Position numbers and translations under genes: made by a program. Below the pieces are notes generated by a model. That model was not told the DNA's origin. It did no database searches and worked only from the letters and a program-made list of their open reading frames with translations. 64,000 bases of DNA from Geoglobus sp. UBA235 (GTDB lineage: Archaea > Halobacteriota > Archaeoglobi > Archaeoglobales > Archaeoglobaceae): positions 70,537 to 134,536 of the forward strand of contig DACG01000019.1 of the NCBI GenBank assembly GCA_002494725.1, given 5' to 3'. This document shows positions 41,459 to 48,885 of the stretch, one piece after another; the first letter of the stretch is position 1, and every line of letters begins with the position of its first letter.

Positions 41459-42328
41459 TCACAGTGCTCTCAGGTACTCAGGCCTGAGAATTTCCGGATG
41501 TGAAATGGCATAATCAATCAGTTTCAGAATGGCATCTCTGTCATCGGGAAGTTCTGCTTTCAGTGGAAGGTAGTTGGATGCATGATTTGCCCTGAAAACT
41601 GTTCTGTAGTTCAGATCCTCAACAATCCATCTGAGCTCTCTGAGGTGTTCTATCTGGCTGAGGGGTTTGAAAATTCCCCTTTTAATTTTCAGGTAAACAG
41701 GAGTCCCCTCAACCGGAATGAGTGAGAGGAAAGCCGTGTACTTTGGCTTTATCTCATTCAAAACCCTTGCAGTGTTTTTTGCATGTTCGTAGCTTTTTTC
41801 TCTTCCACCGAGCCCTGTTATGGCTGTAATGCTCATCTCAATCCCCGAGCTCATGGCCTTTCTGCATGCCTCGATCATCTCATCGCTACTGCATCCCTTT
41901 CTGATCTCCTCCAGAATCTCATCATCTCCGCTCTCAAGTCCCAGATATATCAGCTCAAGCCCCTCATTCCTGAGGGCTTTCAGCTCATCATCATCTTTTT
42001 CAAGAATATCCATTGGAGTTGCGTATATTGAGATCCTCTCAACCTCAGGAAAGATTGATTTTGCAAGCTTCATCACTTGGATCAGCTTTTCAGTTTCGAT
42101 GCAGAGGGCGTTTCCATCAGCAATGAAGAGCTTTTTCGAGCTATGGAAATTTCTCAGAATCTCGAGGTCTCTTCTTACCTCATCAACCTCTCTGACCCTG
42201 AACCTCTTTGTCCTGTACATCCCACAGAAGGTGCATCTGTTATGGGAGCATCCATAGGTTGCCTGAACTATTATGCTGTTTGCCTCTGAGGGAGGTCTGA
42301 AGAGAGGGAGGTTGTATATGCTGATCAT
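41459..42328 (-). CDS. Radical SAM protein of unknown function
   Basis: The cluster motif is CSHNRCTFCGMY (CX4CX2C-like spacing C-S-H-N-R-C-T-F-C) in the N-terminal part, followed by FIADGNAL, YLGLESGDDEILEEI and a TAITGLGG segment. This belongs to the large Elp3/HemN-related group of archaeal radical SAM proteins often called B12-independent or coproporphyrinogen-oxidase-like. There is no cobalamin-binding domain. The substrate is not recognisable. 289 residues. It lies 11 bases downstream of a small membrane-protein gene. Confidence 0.75.
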   Translation of the reverse strand: MISIYNLPLFRPPSEANSIIVQATYGCSHNRCTFCGMYRTKRFRVREVDEVRRDLEILRNFHSSKKLFIADGNALCIETEKLIQVMKLAKSIFPEVERISIYATPMDILEKDDDELKALRNEGLELIYLGLESGDDEILEEIRKGCSSDEMIEACRKAMSSGIEMSITAITGLGGREKSYEHAKNTARVLNEIKPKYTAFLSLIPVEGTPVYLKIKRGIFKPLSQIEHLRELRWIVEDLNYRTVFRANHASNYLPLKAELPDDRDAILKLIDYAISHPEILRPEYLRAL

Positions 42329-42339
42329 CCCATCACCTG

Positions 42340-42738
42340 TCAGAGCCTGACTCTCCCCTGCCCTACATCTTTCAGAAACCTGTCAAGGTCTTCCCTTCTC
42401 TCAAAGTAGAGGTTCTTGTTAACTCTGCCTCTCACCTCAACAATCAGATTTTCAAAGTCGGGGTAAAACTCTGCATCGTCCTTCCTGATTTTTGTCCCAC
42501 CTGTGTATATGTAGTTCACATCCGTGTAGCAGAACTTGGGCTTTCTCAGGATCAGAACCGAGAAGAATGTTATCGTGGCCAGAAGCGCGAGAGAGGGGAT
42601 GAGGAACTCATCGGTTAAACCAAGCTGGTAGTACCTGTATACCACCAGAATGAATCCGATTGCGTACATGATGTAAACAGTCCTCAGATATCTTCTTTTT
42701 GCGACTGGGTTTTTATAGGGTCTGTAGCTCCAGATCAA
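42340..42738 (-). CDS. Hypothetical protein with two membrane helices
   Basis: Not recognised as a named family. The 132-residue protein has a basic N-terminus (RPYKNPVAKRRYLR), two hydrophobic helices (about 20-40 and 45-63) and a soluble C-terminal domain of about 65 residues rich in charged residues (KIRKDDAEFYPDFENLIVEV). This looks like a PH-like or small beta domain on the cytoplasmic face. It is translated with ahcY upstream (4-nt overlap) and precedes the radical SAM gene. Confidence 0.6.
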   Translation of the reverse strand: MIWSYRPYKNPVAKRRYLRTVYIMYAIGFILVVYRYYQLGLTDEFLIPSLALLATITFFSVLILRKPKFCYTDVNYIYTGGTKIRKDDAEFYPDFENLIVEVRGRVNKNLYFERREDLDRFLKDVGQGRVRL

Positions 42739-43952
42739 GTCCCCTCCCTCCAGTCTGAAATGTACCTTTTCTGGGTTTCTGTCAGCGAATCAATCCTTAC
42801 TCCCATTGTCTCGAGCTTCAGCCTGGCAACCTCCCTGTCAAGCTCCTCAGGCATTCTGTAAACTCTTTTCTCAAGCTCGTTCCAGCGTTTTGCAATGTAT
42901 TCTGCAGCAAGAGCCTGATTTGAGAAGCTCATGTCCATAACCTCTATCGGATGACCATCTCCTGAGACAAGATTCACAAGCCTCCCTTCTGCAAGCAGGT
43001 AGAGCCTTTTGTTACCCAGATCGTACTCTTTAAGCCCCGGTCTTAGCTCTCTTGTGTGTTTTGCCATTTTTTCAAGCTCATCGACATTTATCTCAACATT
43101 GAAATGACCTGCGTTGGCGAGTATGGCTCCGTCCTTCATCAGATTGAAATGTCCTCTCGTTATCACATCTCTGTTTCCGGTTGCAGTTATGAAGATATCC
43201 CCTATCCTGCTGGCCTCATCCATTGGCATGACCTCAAATCCGTCCATAACAGCCTCAAGAGCCCTTATTTCATCCACCTCAGTGACGATGACATGTCCCC
43301 CAAGCCCCTTGGCTCTCATGGCAATCCCCCTTCCGCACCATCCGTAGCCCACAACAACCACCTTCTTTCCTGCAACAAGAGTGTTGGTTGCCCTGAAAAT
43401 TCCGTCCCAGGTTGACTGTCCTGTTCCGTATCTGTTATCAAAAAGATACTTTGTCAGGGCATCATTAACAGCTATGACAGGAAATGCGAGCACCCCGTCC
43501 CTCTCCATGGCCTTTAGTCTGTTCACCCCGGTTGTCGTCTCCTCACTTGCTCCCAGAATTCTGTCTGCAATCACCTTCCTCTTCTCATGAATGAGGTAGA
43601 TCAGATCAGCACCATCGTCAATTATTATGTCAGGTTCAAAATCAATAACTCTGTTCAGGGCCAGGTAGTACTCTTCCTTGCTCAAACCCCTTCTCGCGTA
43701 GCATTCAATCCCCTCTCTCCTCAGTGCCTCTGCAACATCATCCTGGGTTGTGAGAGGGTTGCAGCCAGTAATTGCAACCTCAGCTCCTCCCGAAACAAGA
43801 GTTCTGACAAGAACAGCAGTTTTTGCCTCAACGTGAAGAGCCATTCCAATTTTAAGCCCGTCAAGTGGTTTTTCTGACTCGAATCTCTCTCTTATCCTTG
43901 CAAGGACTCTCATGTTCCTCTCTGCCCACTGTATCTTTGCCATGCCATCCAT
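42735..43952 (-). CDS. ahcY: S-adenosylhomocysteine hydrolase
   Basis: Hydrolyses S-adenosylhomocysteine left by methylases, relevant to the many SAM-dependent corrin methylases in this window. It shows HVEAKTAVLVRTL, TTTGVNRLKAM, the NAD-binding VVGYGWCGRG and the C-terminal FSNQALAAEYIAK, with the YLLAEGRLVNL segment. ATG 43952 (MDGMAKIQWAERNM) lies 25 nt after a minus-strand TTTAAATATT box; the frame upstream is not needed. 405 residues, normal for archaea. Confidence 0.94.
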   Translation of the reverse strand: MDGMAKIQWAERNMRVLARIRERFESEKPLDGLKIGMALHVEAKTAVLVRTLVSGGAEVAITGCNPLTTQDDVAEALRREGIECYARRGLSKEEYYLALNRVIDFEPDIIIDDGADLIYLIHEKRKVIADRILGASEETTTGVNRLKAMERDGVLAFPVIAVNDALTKYLFDNRYGTGQSTWDGIFRATNTLVAGKKVVVVGYGWCGRGIAMRAKGLGGHVIVTEVDEIRALEAVMDGFEVMPMDEASRIGDIFITATGNRDVITRGHFNLMKDGAILANAGHFNVEINVDELEKMAKHTRELRPGLKEYDLGNKRLYLLAEGRLVNLVSGDGHPIEVMDMSFSNQALAAEYIAKRWNELEKRVYRMPEELDREVARLKLETMGVRIDSLTETQKRYISDWREGT

Positions 43953-43972
43953 GTGGAATTTAGCTCGGCAGG

Positions 43973-43983
43973 AATATTTAAAG
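43973..43983 (-). promoter_or_regulatory. TATA box of ahcY
   Basis: The minus strand reads CTTTAAATATT, centred about 25 nt before ATG 43952. It supports a leaderless ahcY transcript and the shorter start. Confidence 0.55.
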
Positions 43984-44046
43984 CTTCCACGAAGTTTGTG
44001 AATAACAGCAGCGAATATCAACACAAAAATTTCTCAGAATCGAAAG

Positions 44047-44057
44047 AAATTTAAGTA
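44047..44057 (+). promoter_or_regulatory. Promoter core of the SPFH gene
   Basis: AAATTTAAGTA, centred 25 nt before ATG 44077. The same 11-mer recurs ahead of the CARF regulator and rmuC, so it is a BRE/TATA core shared by three neighbouring transcripts. Confidence 0.55.
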
Positions 44058-44076
44058 TTATCTTTCAGGGCGGGAC

Positions 44077-44964
44077 ATGGAAGGAGACATTCCTGTGAGA
44101 AGCGTGAGAAAGGGCAGGAAAGGAAAGATGGTGGCTGCTGTGGTACTTGCTCTGGTATTTCTGATGGTGATGGCGGCATCCGCCATTGTTGTGATAGACC
44201 AGACCGAGGTCGGTGTTGTAAAGATTCTCGGAAAGGTTCAGAAGGAGCCGCTTCAGCCGGGACTGCATTTTGTCACACCGATAATAACCGAGGTGGTGAG
44301 GATGCCAACATACGAGAAAACAATGGAGATGGTCGGGGAGGAGCACATAAAGGCTCTGACATCTGAAGGGTTGCCTGTCTTCTTTGACATGGCTGTTCAG
44401 TACAAGATCGATCCCATGAAGGCTCCTGAGGTTTACTCGACTCTGAAAAATTACGAGGTGTGGATGGAGAGCAGAATAAGAGCTCATGCCAGAGATATTG
44501 TTGCTCAGTTCAGGGCTGATGACCTCTACACGGAGAGGAGAGAGGAGATTCAGGCTCAGTTCGAGAAAAAGCTGTACGATGAGTTCAGACCCTATGGCAT
44601 TCTGATCACGGCGGTTCTTATCAGGAACATAGACCTTCCCTCAAGCGTTGAGCAGGCAATTCAGCAGAAGATTCAGGCAAAGCAGGAAGCCGAGAGGATG
44701 GAGTATGTTGTTCAGAGAGAGGAGCTTGAGGCAAAGAGGAAGGAGGTTGAGGCTCAGGGTATTGCGAGGGCGAACCAGATAATCGGAGAATCCCTGAGAA
44801 ACAATCCTGAGTACATTCAGTGGTACTATCTGCAGATTCTCGATAACTTTGCAAAATCGGAAAACAATGCCATTATAGTTGTTCCTGTTCCGAGCTCAAT
44901 GTATCCCGGTGTGAGCAGAAATGCCTCACCAAACATGCCCCTGATACTGCCTTCCCAGAGGTGA
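44077..44964 (+). CDS. SPFH/prohibitin-family membrane protein
   Basis: One N-terminal membrane helix (about 19-41), then a band-7/SPFH domain (VVIDQTEVGVVKILGKVQKE, LQPGLHFVTPI, VQYKIDP, LIRNIDLPSSV) and a C-terminal coiled coil rich in glutamate and arginine (about 190-245). It resembles prohibitin/HflC proteins that form large membrane-bound rings. In bacteria such rings regulate FtsH-type proteases; the partner here is unknown. 295 residues. Promoter spacing indicates a leaderless message. Confidence 0.87.
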   Translation: MEGDIPVRSVRKGRKGKMVAAVVLALVFLMVMAASAIVVIDQTEVGVVKILGKVQKEPLQPGLHFVTPIITEVVRMPTYEKTMEMVGEEHIKALTSEGLPVFFDMAVQYKIDPMKAPEVYSTLKNYEVWMESRIRAHARDIVAQFRADDLYTERREEIQAQFEKKLYDEFRPYGILITAVLIRNIDLPSSVEQAIQQKIQAKQEAERMEYVVQREELEAKRKEVEAQGIARANQIIGESLRNNPEYIQWYYLQILDNFAKSENNAIIVVPVPSSMYPGVSRNASPNMPLILPSQR

Positions 44965-45014
44965 TCTTTTCTTTTTGATTGATTTCTGAGTTTGCAGGCT
45001 CCATTTTCTTTCAA

Positions 45015-45034
45015 TTGAACATTAAATTTAAGTA
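45015..45034 (+). promoter_or_regulatory. Promoter/operator element ahead of the CARF-wHTH gene
   Basis: TTGAACATTAAATTTAAGTA. It matches 18 of 20 positions with the element at 45873-45892 before rmuC. The right half is the TATA core, 28 nt from the CARF gene ATG. The left half TTGAACA is not part of a standard TATA/BRE and is a candidate operator. Confidence 0.55.
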
Positions 45035-45056
45035 TTGTGACAAACATCAATTAATC

Positions 45057-45752
45057 ATGCCTGCGACCCTCATAACGTTTGTCGGTCACACGAAAGAGAG
45101 AATCGCTGAATCAATTCGTGCCTTCAGGGAGCTTCCTGTAACAAAAATCATTCTGGTTGTAGGTAAACCTGAAACAAGCGGGGAGAAATTTGCGAGAAAA
45201 GTGGTGAAGGAGGTTGCCAAGGAGCTGAAACCGATATTTGATGTGGAGATTGCTGAGGTGGATAAAGTCAACGTCATGGGTGCAGCAATCGAGCTTGTGA
45301 ACATCATTGAAAGGGAAAAGGAGTCTGGAAATGAGGCTGTGCTCAACGTCTCAGGGTCCCTCAGAACCTACCCGGTAGCAGCCTATATTGCGGCCAGCAT
45401 AACAAATTCAAGAATGTTCTCCTCCATTCCCGAGTACGATGCTAATGGGAAGGAGATCGGAATCGAGAAGGTTGTTGAAATTCCCGTTCTTCCTGTTGCC
45501 TTTCCCGGAAAAGAACAGATGGAGATTCTAAGTGCAGTGGGTGATGGAGCATCGTCTCTCGACGAGCTTGTTGTAAGGCTAAATCCGGGAATTGTGAAGA
45601 AGAGCAAAGAGTTTCAGAGCGAGAGGAGCAGGTTGAGCCACCATCTTTCAAAGCTGGAGAAGGCGGGTTTTGTCAGGAGAGAAAAGTACGGCAGACAGGT
45701 GAAAATAGAGCTCACAGAGCTGGGAAAAGCAATCACAGCGGCTTCAGAATGA
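45057..45752 (+). CDS. CARF-wHTH transcription regulator (Csa3-like)
   Basis: The N-terminal half (about 1-140) has a CARF-like Rossmann layout: LITFVGHTKERIAESIRAF, KIILVVGKPE, and NVSGSLRTYPVAAYIAA, which corresponds to the N-V-S/T-G-G-T-K ligand loop of CARF proteins. The C-terminal half is a winged helix (SRLSHHLSKLEKAGFVRREK). In CRISPR systems such proteins bind cyclic oligoadenylate and switch transcription. There is no CRISPR array or cas gene in this window. The next gene, on the same strand, starts an RmuC-McrBC operon. ATG 45057 fits the promoter. 231 residues. Confidence 0.78.
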   Translation: MPATLITFVGHTKERIAESIRAFRELPVTKIILVVGKPETSGEKFARKVVKEVAKELKPIFDVEIAEVDKVNVMGAAIELVNIIEREKESGNEAVLNVSGSLRTYPVAAYIAASITNSRMFSSIPEYDANGKEIGIEKVVEIPVLPVAFPGKEQMEILSAVGDGASSLDELVVRLNPGIVKKSKEFQSERSRLSHHLSKLEKAGFVRREKYGRQVKIELTELGKAITAASE

Positions 45753-45872
45753 ATTAAAAATCCTCGGTTTGAAATGTGAGGGTTTTATCTCCTATTATCT
45801 GTGTTTCTGTCCCTGTATTTTTGCAGTGTTCATCATAGATCGAACATGTTTTCGATGCATTAACTTTTAAAC

Positions 45873-45892
45873 TTGAACAAAAAATTTAAGTA
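45873..45892 (+). promoter_or_regulatory. Promoter/operator element ahead of the rmuC operon
   Basis: TTGAACAAAAAATTTAAGTA, nearly identical to the element before the CARF-wHTH gene. The TATA core is 45882-45892, 31-36 nt before the rmuC ATG, so a leader of only a few nucleotides is expected. Confidence 0.55.
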
Positions 45893-45922
45893 ACATTAAG
45901 CCAATCAACTTTAGGTGGTGGG

Positions 45923-46948
45923 ATGCAGGTGACCGATTACTATGACACAATACTGTTCTTCGCAGTTTTTGGAGTGATGTTGTATGTTATCATCAGGCAG
46001 AGAGGTGCCGAGAGCAGAATAGAAGAAGTCAGCAGAAAATTCGAAGATTTGAACAGAAGCTTACCGGTGTGGGTTGAGGGTGCGGTTTCCAAGACGTTCC
46101 AGAACTCAGCAGGAATCTTCGAGAGTCTCTTCGCGTCGGCAATCTCAAAGAATTCCGATGTGATAAAGGGTGCTTTTGCAACCTCACTCAAAGAGCTGGG
46201 CATTCAGGAGGATCTTGGAAAGCTGAGTGAAGCTTCAGCAGATCTCAAGGCAATCACCTCTGATCTGAAAACAATGTTTCAGGTAAAGCATGCGAGGGCA
46301 AAATTTGGCGAGCTCCAGCTCGAAAAACTGCTGAAGGACATTTTTCCGCAGAACAGACTGCATTTCCAGAGGAATATCGGCCACGGAATACCGGATGCGT
46401 GTATTGCAGTGGAGGACAGCAGGTATCTCTGCATAGACTCAAAATTCCCCCTCGAAAACTTTAGGAAGTACAGTGAGGCAGAGAGTGAGGCTGAGAAGAA
46501 AAAATACTGGAAGGAGTTCCTAAAGGATATCAGAGGACATATTGAGAGTATAAGGAGCAAGTATGTTGGAAAGGATAACACGCTTGACTTTGCGCTCATG
46601 TTTGTGCCCTCAGATACGATCTTCTACCACTTAGTTTCTGAGGAGCCAGATATTGCGGTCGAGGCGGCAAAGTCAGGTGTTATTTTAACATCTCCCTCAA
46701 TGCTTCCCGCATATCTCAGCTTAGTTTCTGCGAGGATTCAGGCCCAGGAGATTTCGAGGAGGGCCGAGGAGATCCAGAAGAAGATCGATGTGCTTGGCAG
46801 ATACATCAGCGATGTGGATTCGAAGTTCGAAACGCTGTCCAGGCATGTCAGCAACGCCTACAACAACCTGTCAAGGGTCCAGCAGTCCATGGCCAGTCTG
46901 AAAGGATACTATTCCACAATTGCCAGGTTTGAGGAGGAGGAAGAATGA
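45923..46948 (+). CDS. rmuC: RmuC-family DNA nuclease-like protein
   Basis: One N-terminal membrane helix (about 9-25), a coiled-coil region, then the RmuC nuclease domain with QRNIGHGIPDACIAVEDS and YLCIDSKFPLENF, i.e. a PD-(D/E)XK-type core (D...DSK). A further segment is FALMFVPSDTIFYHL, and the C-terminus is again coiled coil. RmuC limits DNA inversion in bacteria; its association with an McrBC operon suggests a nuclease role in defence here. 341 residues. It overlaps the metallo-beta-lactamase gene by 4 nt. Confidence 0.87.
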   Translation: MQVTDYYDTILFFAVFGVMLYVIIRQRGAESRIEEVSRKFEDLNRSLPVWVEGAVSKTFQNSAGIFESLFASAISKNSDVIKGAFATSLKELGIQEDLGKLSEASADLKAITSDLKTMFQVKHARAKFGELQLEKLLKDIFPQNRLHFQRNIGHGIPDACIAVEDSRYLCIDSKFPLENFRKYSEAESEAEKKKYWKEFLKDIRGHIESIRSKYVGKDNTLDFALMFVPSDTIFYHLVSEEPDIAVEAAKSGVILTSPSMLPAYLSLVSARIQAQEISRRAEEIQKKIDVLGRYISDVDSKFETLSRHVSNAYNNLSRVQQSMASLKGYYSTIARFEEEEE

Positions 46949-48463
46949 AGATAACTGTATATGACGGAGCAGCAACCATAGGCGGTAACAAGATCTACGT
47001 TGAAGAAAACGGCAGAGGAGTTTTCCTGGACTTCGGCATGAATTTCGCGAAATACGGAAAATATTTTCAAGAGTTTCTGACAGAGAGGGGCGGAAGGAGT
47101 ATCCACGATCTCATTCACCTCAACTTGATTCCAAAGATAGATGTTTACCGAAAAGACCTGATACCATCCGATTTAGACGTTTCAACGTATCCCAAGCTCA
47201 ATGTCGAGGCTGTTCTTCTCAGCCACGCCCACATGGACCATTGCGGGAACATTGGCCTACTCAACGAAAACATTGCCATAGTCGCTTCACCAATATCCAT
47301 TGCCATCCTCAAAGCATTGAGAGACGCTTCGCAAACAAAGATCGGATCAGAGATAGCATACTTCTCCCCCAAAGCTCCTCAGGGAGATGGAAGATATCTC
47401 AAATCCAAAAGTAGCAATTACGTTGGAAGGAAATTCGTGTGCACTTCCGAATTTTCTGGCGATCTCGTGGACTTCGTCTCCAGCAGGCCTGGGACAAAGA
47501 GGATCGAAGCTGGAGAAGTGTGCCACATCTCTGACGCTGCTCTCCCATTCGAGGTTAGATCATTTGAAGTTGATCACTCAATCTACGGGGCCAATGCGTA
47601 CATCATCTACGGGGATGTGGCAGTATCGTATACTGGAGACCTTAGACTTCACGGCAAAAACGCTGCCAAAACCAAGGAGTTTGTCAAAAGAAGTAGGGAT
47701 GCACGGGTTCTGATTATAGAGGGAACAAGAACTTCGAGAGAAGACGTGAATGAATCCGAAAAAACAGTATTTGAGAACTGTCTCAAGGCTGTTGAAGAGT
47801 CGGAGAGAATTGTCATAGCCGATTTCTCGCCGAGAAATTTTGAAAGACTCGAAACTTTTCTGGAAATTGCTAAAAAAAACTGGAAGAGAGCTTGTTATAA
47901 CGCCAAAAGACGCTTACATGCTTCATGCCATCGAGTGCGCTGAAGGAGTTTGCAGGTTGGGAGATGCTCGCATCTATTACGAGATTAAAGACAGGTCAAG
48001 AGCCAAATGGGAAACGGAAATTATCATGGAAAAGTGGGGTGAAAAGTTCGTTGATCCGGCAGAGATTTCGAAAAATCCGGAGAACTACATTCTATGCTTC
48101 TCATTCTACGACATGAAGCACCTGCTCGACATAAAGCCAGAAGGTGGGGCTTACATCTACTCATCAAGCGAGGCGTTCAGCGAGGAGCAGGAGTTCGATT
48201 TCCTCAGGCTGCACCACTGGCTGAATGAGTTCAATCTGAAGGTTTACGGCTTTAAAATGGTGCTGAAAGACGGGAAACTGGCTCCGGAGTTCATCAAGGG
48301 CTACCACGCCTCAGGGCATGCGTCGAAGGAAGACCTGAGGTGGATTATCGAGCAGATCGACCCGGATGTGATCATTCCCGTGCACACCACTAACCACGAA
48401 TGGTTTGTGGAGAATTTTGAGGGTGTGGTTGTGCTTGAGGATGGGGGAAGTGTGGAGGTCTGA
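46945..48463 (+). CDS. RNase J/beta-CASP-like metallo-beta-lactamase, frame broken at an A8 run
   Basis: The first frame runs 46945-47943 and the second 47840-48463. The join is at GCT-A8-CTGG (47872-47879): removing one A continues AKKTGRELVITPKDAYMLHA without a gap. The first part has SHAHMDHCGN (HxHxDH), VSYTGDLRLHG and IIEGTRTSRED. The second has HASGHASKEDL and IPVHTTNHEWF, the expected downstream metal and beta-CASP motifs. The joined protein would be 505 residues, a full RNase J-like enzyme. It could be a real frameshift mutation, slippage at the A run, or a sequencing error. Confidence 0.75.
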
Positions 48464-48466
48464 CCG

Positions 48467-48856
48467 ATGGAGGACGAGAAGAGGAAAATTCGGGGAATAG
48501 TGCCGGAGGAGTATTTCGCGGGTGAAGACTGGCTCAGGGCAGGAAGGAGGAGATTTTTGCTTTTGAATGTAATATATTACCTTCAGCACTTTGCAGGAAA
48601 GGAGAGTGGGGTTAGCGAAGGCGATATTTTAGAATTCCTTGAAGCATTGAAAAATGTCGACGTGGAAATTTATTACAGCATTGTGAAACCCAATATACCA
48701 GTGGAATTGACTTTAAAAGAACTACTCTTAGATGGACTAGTCACTGAAGATCAGGAAGGGGTGCTATTTGTGAATAAAGAAAAAATTAAATCGGAAAGAA
48801 AGCTGATTTATTGGGGAAATGTAAAGAAGGTGTTTGATAAAATTAATGAAAGTTAA
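48467..48856 (+). CDS. Unknown 129-residue protein of the RmuC-McrBC operon
   Basis: Not recognised. The start is supported by GGAGGT (48453-48458) 8 nt before ATG 48467. The N-terminus is charged (KRKIRGIVPEEYFAGEDWLR), then comes a hydrophobic helix FLLLNVIYYLQHFAG, and the C-terminal half resembles a winged helix ending in a beta hairpin (LKELLLDGLVTEDQEGVLFV). The second half of the gene is much more AT-rich than the genes upstream. It lies 3 bases after the metallo-beta-lactamase stop and 29 before mcrB, so it probably belongs to the same operon. Confidence 0.55.
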   Translation: MEDEKRKIRGIVPEEYFAGEDWLRAGRRRFLLLNVIYYLQHFAGKESGVSEGDILEFLEALKNVDVEIYYSIVKPNIPVELTLKELLLDGLVTEDQEGVLFVNKEKIKSERKLIYWGNVKKVFDKINES

Positions 48857-48885
48857 AATTCATTTGTAAACAGGAGGTAAGGCAC

